Assembly (NCBI GenBank): GCA_002412595.1
Contig: DHVJ01000020.1
Location: 24,876-46,015, forward strand
Source: Anaerolineaceae bacterium UBA5211
GTDB lineage: Bacteria > Chloroflexota > Anaerolineae > Anaerolineales > Anaerolineaceae
Direction: 5' to 3'
Length of the DNA: 21,140 nt
The position numbers were made by a program, and so were the translations under genes. The notes beneath the pieces were generated by a model that did not search any database, had not been told where the DNA came from, and saw nothing but the letters and a program-made list of their open reading frames with translations. Shown here piece after piece: positions 7,969 through 16,098 of the stretch. How positions within the stretch are numbered: position 1 is the first letter of the stretch; the number at the start of each line of letters is the position of its first letter.

Positions 7969-9135
7969 ATGAACAATACAAATGAAAGAACATCCCAGTT
8001 CAATAATACCCCTCGTATCAAGGTGCTTGGGTTGGGCGGCGCTGGTTGCAATACCATCAACCGCCTTTCTTTTCTGGATATTCCCGGCGTGGAATTGATC
8101 GCTGCCAATACCGACCAGCAATGCCTGCAGGCTATTCCTGCCCAACATAAGATTTTGCTGGGTTCCAGCCTGACCCGTGGTCTGGGTTCCGGCGGTAATC
8201 CTAACGTGGGCCGCTCGGCCGCCGAAGAATCCTACAAGAAGCTGATCGATGCCATCCAAGGTGCTGATCTGCTCTTTCTCACCGCCGGTATGGGCGGCGG
8301 CACCGGTTCCGGTGCCATTGAAATTGCCGCGCGTATCGCCAAATCGTTGGATATCACCAGCCTCTCCATCGTCACAGTTCCTTTCTCCTTTGAAGCCGGC
8401 CGCCGCCAGCAGAACGCCGCGGAAGCGGTCGCCGCACTGCGGCCTTTCACCGATACCCTCATCACCATTCCCAATGACCGCCTCATAAAATTGGCCTCCG
8501 TCGATACTACCTTGGAGGCAGCTTTTGGTTTGTCGGATGATATTCTGCTCAAAGGTATTCAAGGCATCACCCAGATGCTGGGGGAACCCGGTTTGCTGGA
8601 TGTGGATTTTTCGCATGTTCTGCGCCTGGTGCACAACGGCGGCGGCACCTATATTTCCCTCGGCTACGGAGATGGGGAAAACCGTGCCATTCACGCCGTG
8701 GAAAGCGCCCTCTCACACCCACTGTTGGATGATATCCAAATCCAGCAGGCCAAGGGACTGATCGTCAAATTCAGCGGCGACCTTTCCATCGCCGAATTGG
8801 AACATGCCATGCACTACTTACAAGCCCGCACTGCAGCGGACACGGAAATCATTCCCGCTGTCAACACCCAGGAACGCTTGAACGGCCAGGTTATGGTAAC
8901 TCTGTTGGCAACCGGCATTGGCGCCACCGCGCTTGAATACGCGCCCGCTCTGCTCGAAATTCCGGCCGTCAAAGTGCGGGAAGAAAAGCAAATCGTGGAA
9001 GATTCCCCCTTGCCGTTGGATATTTCCCCCCACTCTTTCCAGTCGGCTGAAAAAGAAATCGACGACCTGGAAGTGCCCGCCTTCATCCGCCGGGGATATA
9101 ATCAGGTTGAACGGGCTGTAGCCTACCATGGATAA
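7969..9135 (+). CDS. FtsZ paralogue with altered T7 (catalytic) loop
   Basis: A 388-residue tubulin/FtsZ-family GTPase homologue, similar to FtsZ over its whole length. The T1 loop reads GLGGAGCNT (21-29), the glycine-rich tubulin signature GGGTGSG lies at 109-115, and IPNDRL is at 167-172. The synergy loop, N-x-D-F-A-D in standard FtsZ, reads DVDFSH at 211-216. By alignment the Asn207 position (E. coli numbering) is Asp, Asp209 is kept and the catalytic Asp212 is His. The C-terminal peptide DDLEVPAFIRR (365-375), which binds FtsA/SepF-type partners in FtsZ, is present, followed by 13 extra residues. GTP binding and polymerisation look possible; hydrolysis across the interface should be impaired. 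A strong AGAGGTGA precedes the ATG. It is most likely a second FtsZ, not the main division protein, since no dcw genes flank it. Its end overlaps the next gene by eight bases. Confidence 0.85.
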   Translation: MNNTNERTSQFNNTPRIKVLGLGGAGCNTINRLSFLDIPGVELIAANTDQQCLQAIPAQHKILLGSSLTRGLGSGGNPNVGRSAAEESYKKLIDAIQGADLLFLTAGMGGGTGSGAIEIAARIAKSLDITSLSIVTVPFSFEAGRRQQNAAEAVAALRPFTDTLITIPNDRLIKLASVDTTLEAAFGLSDDILLKGIQGITQMLGEPGLLDVDFSHVLRLVHNGGGTYISLGYGDGENRAIHAVESALSHPLLDDIQIQQAKGLIVKFSGDLSIAELEHAMHYLQARTAADTEIIPAVNTQERLNGQVMVTLLATGIGATALEYAPALLEIPAVKVREEKQIVEDSPLPLDISPHSFQSAEKEIDDLEVPAFIRRGYNQVERAVAYHG

Positions 9136-9346
9136 AGAAATTCTCGAAAAGGTCAACCAGCAAATCATCGCGCAATTCCCATATCTGACGGGGATATCCC
9201 CGCAAATATCGCAAGTGCGCGAAGGCTTGTTTGAATTAAAATACACCGGCAGTGTGCTGACCGCCAATGGTCAGACCCTGCCGGTTGTGGTCAAAGTTGT
9301 CGCGGATGATCTAGGGAAGATTCAAAAGCTGATAACTTCCCGCTAA
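9128..9346 (+). CDS. Small 72-residue protein of unknown function, coupled to the FtsZ paralogue
   Basis: A small acidic-to-neutral protein beginning MDKEILEKVNQQI. It has one N-terminal helix followed by several likely beta strands (LFELKYTGSVLTA, TLPVVVKVVAD) and a short C-terminal helix. It has no cysteine and no membrane segment. I recognise no family. The ATG lies inside the last codons of the FtsZ-type gene, overlapping by eight bases, with no clear ribosome site, so it is probably translated by coupling and made in ratio with that protein. It may be a partner or regulator of the FtsZ-type polymer, but that is only inferred from position. It ends nine bases before the convergent dioxygenase gene. 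Confidence 0.7.
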   Translation: MDKEILEKVNQQIIAQFPYLTGISPQISQVREGLFELKYTGSVLTANGQTLPVVVKVVADDLGKIQKLITSR

Positions 9347-9355
9347 TCCAACAAT

Positions 9356-10192
9356 CTACGCTCCTCCAATCACCAGCGAAGTCATGGTCAGTGAACCCGC
9401 CAGCGGCTCATCATTGAAGAATGCTATTTGATCGCCGTCCTGTTTGGCCGCCAGGTTGTAGAGCAGCGGCAGGTAATGTTCCGGTGTCGGAACCGCCAGC
9501 AGCATTTCTTCGGAAATTGACTGGTAATGGATCAAATCCTCGTAGCGTTCTTCTTCAATCAGGTTTTTCAGCTGCTTGCTGGCTTCCAGCGCCCAGTCCA
9601 GGCCAAAAGCTTCATTGAAATCATCGCTCACCATCACCACACGCCGCAGATTATGCACCATATTTCCACTGCCAACGATCAGTATCCCCTCTTTGCGTAG
9701 GCAAGCCAATTCCCGGCCCAGTTTAAAATGGAAGCTGGCCGGCTGGGTATAATCCAGGCTGAACTGCACCACCGGGATGTCCGCATCTGGATACAAATGC
9801 TTGAGCACGCTCCAGCAGCCGTGGTCCAGCCCCCAATCCTTATCGATGCTGATCCCAACAGATTGAATGCTCTCCTGCACACGTTTCGCCAGCGCTGGGC
9901 TGCCCGGAGCCGGATATTGCACCTCATATAGCTCCTGGGGAAATCCACCGAAATCATGGATAGTGCGCGGCTTGGTCAATCCGTTTACCGCTGGCCCCCA
10001 GGTTTCCCAATGAGCAGAAACGCACAGCACCGCCTCCGGCCGCGGCAGCAAGCTGCCGACTTCCTCCCAGCTGGCGGAAAAACGGTTATCCTCAATTGCG
10101 TTCATAGGATTGCCGTGCCCAACGAAAAGCACCGGCATTTGATTACCTGTCTTCCAATTCTTCAGCAGGTCACGATAATCACGACTGACCAT
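9356..10192 (-). CDS. ygiD: 4,5-DOPA extradiol-dioxygenase family protein (YgiD/DODA)
   Basis: A 278-residue member of the class III extradiol-ring-cleaving dioxygenase family, to which E. coli YgiD and plant DODA belong. Diagnostic segments are FVGHGNPMNAIE with His26, SAHWET with His61, HDFGGFP at 79-85, LDHGCWSVL with His124, and GSGNMVHNLR with His180. These supply the usual metal ligands and catalytic histidines. Length fits the family. The physiological substrate of the bacterial members is unclear; a catecholic compound is expected. The ATG at 10190-10192 is preceded by AGGAG five bases upstream. It lies 71 bases downstream of the GNAT gene on the same strand, so it could be read from that unit or from its own promoter. 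Confidence 0.85.
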   Translation of the reverse strand: MVSRDYRDLLKNWKTGNQMPVLFVGHGNPMNAIEDNRFSASWEEVGSLLPRPEAVLCVSAHWETWGPAVNGLTKPRTIHDFGGFPQELYEVQYPAPGSPALAKRVQESIQSVGISIDKDWGLDHGCWSVLKHLYPDADIPVVQFSLDYTQPASFHFKLGRELACLRKEGILIVGSGNMVHNLRRVVMVSDDFNEAFGLDWALEASKQLKNLIEEERYEDLIHYQSISEEMLLAVPTPEHYLPLLYNLAAKQDGDQIAFFNDEPLAGSLTMTSLVIGGA

Positions 10193-10260
10193 CTTTTTCT
10201 CCTATCGGATATGGACAATTTAATAAATCAGATTCCCGCTGTTATAGTAGCACAATAAAG

Positions 10261-10272
10261 ACCTTATAAGGT
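10261..10272. repeat. 12-base palindrome at the end of the GNAT gene
   Basis: ACCTTATAAGGT is a perfect palindrome spanning the stop codon of the GNAT gene. It is too short and AT-rich to be a terminator. It could be a protein-binding site or chance. Confidence 0.25.
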
Positions 10273-10758
10273 AAACGCGCGATGAAAACAGACTTCACCC
10301 GCTGGTAAGTCCTTGTTGAAGCTCAGCACCATAAAATTCTCTGGCGGCACCTCAGGCAAAACCAAATCAGGATTGGCTTGAAAGCCAAAACGCTGGTAAT
10401 AAGCCGGATCGCCTACCAATGCGCAGCCCTGTGCCCCCCGCTGCCGCATCACCTCCAGCCCGAGTTCCATCATCTGTGACCCGATCCCCTGCCGTTGCAT
10501 TTCCGGTTTCACGCTCAAAGGGCCGATGCCATACCAGCCCACATCCTGCCCGTCGATTAAAACTTTGGAGAAAGCAATATGACCAACCACCTCTCCGCCT
10601 TCTTCAGCCACGAGCGATAAAGCCATAGCCTTATCTTCCCGCAGTGCCTGCACGATCAAGTGCTCGGATTGGTGGCTGTAAGGGTGATCCCTGAAAGCCG
10701 CTTCCGTGACACGTGTAATTGCCTCATAATCATCTACTTTTTCTATGCGAATATTCAT
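10264..10758 (-). CDS. GNAT-family N-acetyltransferase
   Basis: A 164-residue Gcn5-related acetyltransferase that would transfer acetyl from acetyl-CoA to an amine. The acetyl-CoA pyrophosphate loop QRQGIG is at residues 88-93 after the beta strand LSVKP. The downstream segment CALVGDPAYYQRFGF is typical of the YhbS-like subgroup. The substrate cannot be deduced. GAGGAAAAG precedes the ATG. Only 11 bases separate it from the upstream nucleotidyltransferase-fold gene, so the two form an operon. GNAT and nucleotidyltransferase-fold genes together recall small-molecule modification or resistance pairs, but that is speculation. Confidence 0.85.
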   Translation of the reverse strand: MNIRIEKVDDYEAITRVTEAAFRDHPYSHQSEHLIVQALREDKAMALSLVAEEGGEVVGHIAFSKVLIDGQDVGWYGIGPLSVKPEMQRQGIGSQMMELGLEVMRQRGAQGCALVGDPAYYQRFGFQANPDLVLPEVPPENFMVLSFNKDLPAGEVCFHRAFTL

Positions 10759-10769
10759 CTTTTCCTCAA

Positions 10770-11360
10770 TTATGGCATCCAGCGCTCAATCCCATTCATC
10801 GGGTGCTCTCGCTCCCATCGACGAAAGCCAGGCAAATCACGGGCGCCGCCTTGCACTACCGCACGATAGATACGGATGCCCAGAACATTTTCTTCTTCCT
10901 GAATTGCCTTCTTGATCTTCAAAATCGCACTGCGGGTCTCATCCGTCAGCACAGCCTTGACTCTTTCCGCCACCTTTTCAAAATAACCAACGTAGGGAGA
11001 ATCCTTGCGGATATGGATCATATCCATCTTCCACGCCTCCCCATCATGTCCCAAATAATCCGCGTGCCATTCAAGGCAGCGGTCTTCGGCTGCCAACAAA
11101 TTGATATAGGTCAAACTTTGGATACCCGGGTTTTCGGCTAAGCGTCCAGCTGCAGCAAAGCTGTCCGCAATCAAAAACGGATCGCTGTAAATATGCAGGT
11201 CGATATCTCGATGCCCCATCATTAAACCCATTGCCAGGGAACCGACCGGGTTGACTTGTGCCCCTATCCCCTGCCAAATGTCCATCACTTCCGTCTCCGC
11301 AATAATTCGCCATGCTTCTGAAGTGATTAACTCACTTTCTTTTTCAATAGTAAAATTCAT
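10770..11360 (-). CDS. Nucleotidyltransferase-fold protein
   Basis: A 196-residue protein with the minimal nucleotidyltransferase signature: Gly40-Ser41 followed by the metal-binding pair Asp52-x-Asp54 in GHRDIDLHIYSD. This places it in the DNA polymerase beta/aminoglycoside nucleotidyltransferase superfamily, enzymes that transfer an NMP group to a small molecule or RNA. The C-terminal half is helical, with WHADYLG and a KIKKAIQEEE helix. I cannot name the substrate. It could equally be a non-catalytic or kinase-like relative. The start has no strong ribosome site, but the ATG at 11358-11360 is the only sensible one and leaves the full fold. It is the first gene of the minus-strand unit and divergent from the diguanylate cyclase gene. 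Confidence 0.65.
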   Translation of the reverse strand: MNFTIEKESELITSEAWRIIAETEVMDIWQGIGAQVNPVGSLAMGLMMGHRDIDLHIYSDPFLIADSFAAAGRLAENPGIQSLTYINLLAAEDRCLEWHADYLGHDGEAWKMDMIHIRKDSPYVGYFEKVAERVKAVLTDETRSAILKIKKAIQEEENVLGIRIYRAVVQGGARDLPGFRRWEREHPMNGIERWMP

Positions 11361-11525
11361 AAATGAAGTCCAGAATGACAGTTAAATTAAATAATTCAGT
11401 TAATGCTGCGAAATATCCTTTTATATTCTCTTATCTTTATTCAGGTTGATCGTACAACAATTATACATTTCCATTTTTGAGTGTTAAAATTTTGTTTCAA
11501 TTAATTCCCATAGGACAAAGCTATT

Positions 11526-13466
11526 ATGCATTTTATTGCCACTTATGAAGCGTACCTTTTCCTGGCATCATTTCTGGTTAGTCTGCTGAACATTCATATC
11601 CTTTGGTGGAAGAACCATGAAAAGAACTTGATTTGGCTGCTTCTGGCTATGGTCTCGATCGCTGTCTATAATTTTTTTGCCGTATTGGATGCCGCCAGCG
11701 CTGAATTATCCAGCCGAATTTTTTGGTCTAAATTAATCTATTTTGGCGCGGTCAACATAACACCGTTCTTATTATTATTTTTTATTAACTATCCGCATAA
11801 ACGCGTTCAATTAAACTGGAAAATCATTTTCGGAATTTTAATTGTCCCGGCCGCCTCTATAGCTGCAGTCATGACTAATGACTTCCATCATTTATTTTGG
11901 ACAGGCTTTGTTCCAATTAGCGGCACAATCAACGGGTATATTTTTCAGCACGGTCCTTTTTATTGGATAGCAGTCGGTTATGCATATTTATGTGGAATTG
12001 CTGCCATTCTTCTCATTTACGAAGACATGCGCCGGTTTTCCGGCATCTATCGCTCACAATCCCTCTGGTTATTGATCTCCGCCGCATTTCCGCTGGTTTT
12101 CAGTCTGATATATGATTTTAGATTAAATCCCATTCCTGGCATGGATATCCTCCCGATCGGGTTTTCCTTCAGCGGGTTAGGACTCGTATTCAGTGTTGTA
12201 TTTTTACGTATGTTTGACCTTGTACCTGTCAGTCGCAATCTTTTGGTTGAGAACCTGCAAGACGGGGTTGTCATTATCGATAACCAATCACGGGTTGTAG
12301 ATATGAATCCGGCTGCCCGGAAATTATTTAATAGAGGTGGCATAAAAATTGGTGATGATATAGAAAAGTTCGAAGATCGCTATTTATCGGCTCTTCGTAA
12401 TCAAACCGAACAAACCGAAGTAATCATCCAGGGTGCCGGCGTAAGCCACCTGCTCTTCATCCCCAGCCAACTTTTAAACGAAACCGGAAATAAAGCCGGC
12501 ATTATGTTTATCATTCGTGATATGACAGAAATCCGTTTAGTCGAACAAGCACTGCACCAAAGCCAACAGCGCTACCAGTCATTAATTGAAGATGTGCTGG
12601 ATATTTCCACCGTCGGAATTTGCATCCTGGATAAGGATTTTAATTTAGTTTGGGTCAACCAGGCCGGTGCAATTGAATGGCTGGGAAACCGGGAGAAGCT
12701 TTTAAATCAGGATATTCGCAAGATTCTCCTGCAGGATTTCTCTTCAGATTTAATCGAAAACGGTGAACGTCTGATTGGGGAAATATTAATGAGCTATCAC
12801 AGTCATTATTTTATGGACGATGTGGAAATACATTTCCGCAACCAAGACACACTGGTTGATCGGTGGCTGCTTTATTCCAGCCGGCCGATAACCGTGGGGT
12901 TCTTCACCGGCGGCCGCATTGAACAATTCATCGATATCACCGAGCAAAAACTATTACAGAACAAGATAGAGTTGCTGGCCATTACGGATGAACTAACCGG
13001 TATCTACAACCGCCGTGGATTGATGGAATTCAGCCGCCACGACTTTAATCGTGCCCGCCGTACCAACACGCAGCTCGGGGTTATTTATTTCGACATCGAT
13101 TATTTTAAAGAGATGAATGACAAATACGGCCACATTCAGGGGGATGCCGTTCTTAGCGAGACAATCCGTCAGGTCGGATCCTGTCTGCGTGATATGGACA
13201 CATTTGCCCGCTATGGCGGTGATGAATTCGTTATTCTGGTACCCGATGCCGACTTGCGGCAAAGCGTGGAAATCGCCCAACGCATCCAAAAGGTAGTTTC
13301 TTCTGCACCAATAAGGATCGGCGAAGATTTAATTACAGTTAATCTTAGTCTCGGAATTGCGCAAATCCGCCCGCAGGACAGTTTAACAAGTCTGCTCAAT
13401 CGCGCCGATCAAGCCATGTACCGGGCCAAACAAGCCGGCCGCGGCCGGCTTGAGGTTTGCGACTAA
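11526..13466 (+). CDS. Membrane diguanylate cyclase: 7TM sensor, two PAS regions, GGDEF
   Basis: A 646-residue signalling protein predicted to make cyclic di-GMP at the inner face of the membrane. Residues 8-230 contain seven hydrophobic helices of the HisKA_7TM sensor type. A PAS region at about 238-340 and a second PAS at about 348-475 are joined by short helices. The GGDEF domain covers about 480-645. The active site is intact (YGGDEF, 563-568), and the inhibitory I-site RDMD is at 555-558, the correct spacing for product feedback. No EAL or HD-GYP domain follows. AGGA lies about ten bases before the ATG. It is AT-richer at its 5' end than its neighbours. It converges on the hydrogenase gene with 18 bases between stops; the signal sensed is unknown. 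Confidence 0.88.
   Translation: MHFIATYEAYLFLASFLVSLLNIHILWWKNHEKNLIWLLLAMVSIAVYNFFAVLDAASAELSSRIFWSKLIYFGAVNITPFLLLFFINYPHKRVQLNWKIIFGILIVPAASIAAVMTNDFHHLFWTGFVPISGTINGYIFQHGPFYWIAVGYAYLCGIAAILLIYEDMRRFSGIYRSQSLWLLISAAFPLVFSLIYDFRLNPIPGMDILPIGFSFSGLGLVFSVVFLRMFDLVPVSRNLLVENLQDGVVIIDNQSRVVDMNPAARKLFNRGGIKIGDDIEKFEDRYLSALRNQTEQTEVIIQGAGVSHLLFIPSQLLNETGNKAGIMFIIRDMTEIRLVEQALHQSQQRYQSLIEDVLDISTVGICILDKDFNLVWVNQAGAIEWLGNREKLLNQDIRKILLQDFSSDLIENGERLIGEILMSYHSHYFMDDVEIHFRNQDTLVDRWLLYSSRPITVGFFTGGRIEQFIDITEQKLLQNKIELLAITDELTGIYNRRGLMEFSRHDFNRARRTNTQLGVIYFDIDYFKEMNDKYGHIQGDAVLSETIRQVGSCLRDMDTFARYGGDEFVILVPDADLRQSVEIAQRIQKVVSSAPIRIGEDLITVNLSLGIAQIRPQDSLTSLLNRADQAMYRAKQAGRGRLEVCD
13432..13451. repeat. 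20-base perfect GC-rich palindrome near convergent gene ends
   Basis: AAGCCGGCCGCGGCCGGCTT is perfectly self-complementary and can fold into an eight-pair stem with a CGCG loop in RNA from either strand. It lies in the last codons of the GGDEF gene, 34 bases from the end of the convergent hydrogenase gene. No U-run follows. It might act as a weak bidirectional terminator or mRNA end stabiliser. Confidence 0.35.
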
Positions 13467-13484
13467 CGCTATTTCTGCATGCTG

Positions 13485-14909
13485 TTATTTCAGAACACTG
13501 ATCGCGTCCTGTATGGTTTTCTCCAGCGCTTCCTGACCGTATTTATCCACCTCGCTTTTATTGCGCTCCTCGTGTGTCACGCAACCCGCCCCGCCAATGC
13601 AGCCGCCCACGCAAGCCATGCCCTCGATGAAATTGTTGGGTAAATTACCGCGAGAGGCTTTGCGCAGCGCCAAGCGGCAGGCTTCGATGCCGTCACAGGA
13701 AATCGGATTGAAGTCGAAATCTTCCAACCCTTGTTCTTTCAGCGCTTCCCGTACCGCATCGGACAGCCCGCCGCTGCGGGCGAAAATGCGCCCATAATAG
13801 GAAGCGTTATCCAGCACATCTTCCTCCAACACCGACAAATCGATATCACGGCTGTCAAATAACGCTTGCAGCTCTTCAAACGTGATGACGCTGTCAATAA
13901 ATGGACGCACCTCTTCACGCTGAAATTCCATTTTCTTGGCCGTGCAAGGTCCAATGAACACTACCTTGGCATTCGGAGTGGTCTCTTTAATATATTTTGC
14001 AATGGTCGCCATTGGCGACAAATTCTCGGAGATATGCTTGGCCATGTCCGGAAATTCCTTGCGGATATAATCGACGAAGGCCGGACAGCAGGAACTGGTC
14101 AGGAAACCCTTCTCGCTCAACTCTTTAGCTTCCGTCATTGCCACCATATCCGCGCCCAACGCCGCCTCTACCACATGAAAAAAACCTAATTCTTTAATGC
14201 CGCGGATCACCTGCCCCAGTTGGGCATTGCTGAATTGGCTGGAAACCGATGGTGCGACTACTGCATACAATTTGTAATTGTGGTTGTGATTGCTCTTTCT
14301 GATCAACTCAACCACGTCCACAATAAAGGACTTATCCATGATGGCCCCAAATGGACATTGATAAACACACGCACCGCAGGCTGTGCACTTCTCATTTTGA
14401 ATGGAAACTGCCCAGTTCTCATTCATGCTGATTGCTTTCACCTTGCAGGCATTCTCACATGGGCGTTTGATGTTCACAATAGCAGTATAGGGGCAAACCT
14501 TGGCGCACTGCCCGCATTCTACGCACTTATCTTTATCAATATGGGCCTTTTGCGTATGGTCAAAATAAATAGCACCGCGCTTGCACACTTCTTCACAGCG
14601 ATGGGCAATACATCCCCGGCAGGCATCGCTCACAGCATAACCGCCCATCGGGCATTCTTCGCAGGCAATATCAATTACCTCGATCACGTTGGGGTTATTC
14701 TTATCCCCGCCCATGGCCAGTTTGATACGTTCGGCCACAATCGCTTTTTCCTTGTAAACGCAGCAGCGCATGGTGGGTTTATTGCCCACAACAATTTCAT
14801 CGGGAATGTCGATAAAGCTCTCCGCCAGACGGTCTTCAAACGCATGCCGGGCAACTTCCCGCAGGACCTTATATTTCAAATCTTGTACTTTGGTGTCGAA
14901 TTTTCTCAT
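13485..14909 (-). CDS. [FeFe]-hydrogenase, group B (monomeric) type
   Basis: A 474-residue iron-sulfur protein with a full H-cluster site, predicted to produce or consume H2 with ferredoxin-type electron transfer. The three signatures are TSSCCPAF (271-278), GPCTAKKME (320-328) and EGMACVGGCIGG (429-440), giving all four cluster cysteines and the proton-relay Cys of the SCCP pair. The N-terminal half is cysteine-rich: C83/C86, C97-x2-C-x4-C-x3-C109, C129-x2-C-x2-C-x3-C139, C151-x3-C155 and C175-x2-C-x2-C-x3-C185, enough for three or more [4Fe-4S] clusters. This layout fits the group B1/B3 family. The frame is open to 15119 but enters the phosphatase gene; ATG 14907-14909 lies 16 bases after that gene's stop and begins a normal N-terminus. 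The ribosome site is weak. HydEFG maturases are not in the window. Confidence 0.88.
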   Translation of the reverse strand: MRKFDTKVQDLKYKVLREVARHAFEDRLAESFIDIPDEIVVGNKPTMRCCVYKEKAIVAERIKLAMGGDKNNPNVIEVIDIACEECPMGGYAVSDACRGCIAHRCEEVCKRGAIYFDHTQKAHIDKDKCVECGQCAKVCPYTAIVNIKRPCENACKVKAISMNENWAVSIQNEKCTACGACVYQCPFGAIMDKSFIVDVVELIRKSNHNHNYKLYAVVAPSVSSQFSNAQLGQVIRGIKELGFFHVVEAALGADMVAMTEAKELSEKGFLTSSCCPAFVDYIRKEFPDMAKHISENLSPMATIAKYIKETTPNAKVVFIGPCTAKKMEFQREEVRPFIDSVITFEELQALFDSRDIDLSVLEEDVLDNASYYGRIFARSGGLSDAVREALKEQGLEDFDFNPISCDGIEACRLALRKASRGNLPNNFIEGMACVGGCIGGAGCVTHEERNKSEVDKYGQEALEKTIQDAISVLK

Positions 14910-14925
14910 TATTAAATAGCACTTT

Positions 14926-16098
14926 CTAAAAGTAGCTAACCTTAATGCGTTTTCCCATTTTTCGCAAGCAATCCGATAATTCATCCACCAAACGCATTTT
15001 GATACTGAAATTGATGGGCAATTCCGGGTTCTGATGCGCCGGGTTAACAGCCTTGCCAACATAGAAATTGATGTCCGTGGCTTCCTCAAAAAGGATGCGT
15101 GCCAACATGGAGGCACCATCGCGTTTGCTGCGCCACTGCGAGTAGCTGCCCTTGTTATTCAGATAATTTTGGGCATAAGTCAACACGCGGTTAATGGTCA
15201 GCACACCTTCGGTTACAAGATCAACCCCTTCTATATCAGCAGTGGGCGGGATGGCAGGATCCACATAATTAAATTCCGCCTTGATGGGTTTGTCCAGGAA
15301 ATTGGCGGCCAGGGATGAAGTTGTACCGCCGCACACAATGTGCTTGCCTTCTTTAGAGAAGAACAAAGACATCATCTTGCGCACGTCATTTGGATTGGCC
15401 GGCGGGCCAACCACCAGGTTGATCTGCTCCCGGTTGCGGATTTTGATGGTGCATACTGTTGTATCATCCCCCGGCTCTTTTTGATAAAGCTTATTGCACT
15501 GCTCCAGCAGCATCCCGGTGATGATTTTGGCAGTGAAGCGAACGTCAAAGAGTGTTTCCAGGAAATGAATGATATCTTCCCGCTTCCACCCAAAATTCAA
15601 GGTCTTACCCACCCCGGCATGCACGGCTCCATCGCTCATGGCTATGAATATGTCGTTGCGCCTGATCGGAATTCTGGATTGGTAAATCGTTTTTCCTTCA
15701 ATCTCCATCACAGTCTCAGGAATCTCCACGTTCTTACCATCACGCAGCAGGATAACGTGCGGGTTATCGTATTGGATGATCTCAGCTTCCTCGCTGTCGA
15801 TGATGCGGATGATGCTGAAGGTGGAATAGGCAATGCCGCGCACGGAACAAACAGGCAAGGTGGAGGCTATCGTCGCCACGCAATCCTCAATGCTCATGGA
15901 TTGTGCCATCATGGTAGAGATAATCTTCGATGTTAATATAGAAAGGATATTGGCTTTGACACCGCTGCCCAACCCGTCCGCTAAAACCACGATGGATGAA
16001 TTTTCGCCTTGCTCTACTACATCCACATGATCCCCGCACAGTTCTTCGCCGTATTTATTCAGGCTGCGGTAATCAACTTCCGTACAGAGATTATTCAT
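14926..16098 (-). CDS. SpoIIE-type PP2C phosphatase with uncharacterised C-terminal domain
   Basis: A 390-residue protein. Residues 1 to about 222 form a SpoIIE/PP2C-like serine phosphatase with metal-binding residues in CGDH (Asp23), LADGLGSG (Asp41), MSDGAV (Asp156) and EPGDDTT (Asp211/212). Such enzymes usually dephosphorylate anti-sigma-factor antagonists. Residues about 225-390 form a second domain (for example VVGPPANPNDVRKM and HIVCGGTTSS), which I cannot assign. The ATG overlaps the last eight bases of the sensory hydrogenase gene, so the two are translationally coupled and likely act together. In the HydDB scheme sensory group C [FeFe]-hydrogenases with linked phosphatases form their own subgroup (C3, as I recall). 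No STAS or anti-sigma partner lies in the window. Confidence 0.85.
   Translation of the reverse strand: MNNLCTEVDYRSLNKYGEELCGDHVDVVEQGENSSIVVLADGLGSGVKANILSILTSKIISTMMAQSMSIEDCVATIASTLPVCSVRGIAYSTFSIIRIIDSEEAEIIQYDNPHVILLRDGKNVEIPETVMEIEGKTIYQSRIPIRRNDIFIAMSDGAVHAGVGKTLNFGWKREDIIHFLETLFDVRFTAKIITGMLLEQCNKLYQKEPGDDTTVCTIKIRNREQINLVVGPPANPNDVRKMMSLFFSKEGKHIVCGGTTSSLAANFLDKPIKAEFNYVDPAIPPTADIEGVDLVTEGVLTINRVLTYAQNYLNNKGSYSQWRSKRDGASMLARILFEEATDINFYVGKAVNPAHQNPELPINFSIKMRLVDELSDCLRKMGKRIKVSYF

Noticed and set aside
7885..8694. 269-codon open frame on the minus strand opposite the FtsZ paralogue
   Set aside because: It mirrors the codon pattern of the FtsZ-type gene, has no recognisable domain and no ribosome site, so it is a shadow frame.
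14220..14915. 231-codon plus-strand open frame opposite the group-B hydrogenase
   Set aside because: The opposite strand encodes conserved cysteine motifs in this stretch; this frame is compositionally odd and without motifs.
14910..15119. N-terminal extension of the hydrogenase frame (70 codons upstream of the chosen ATG)
   Set aside because: It lies inside the phosphatase gene in another frame. The extra residues are Arg/Cys-rich and unlike hydrogenase N-termini.
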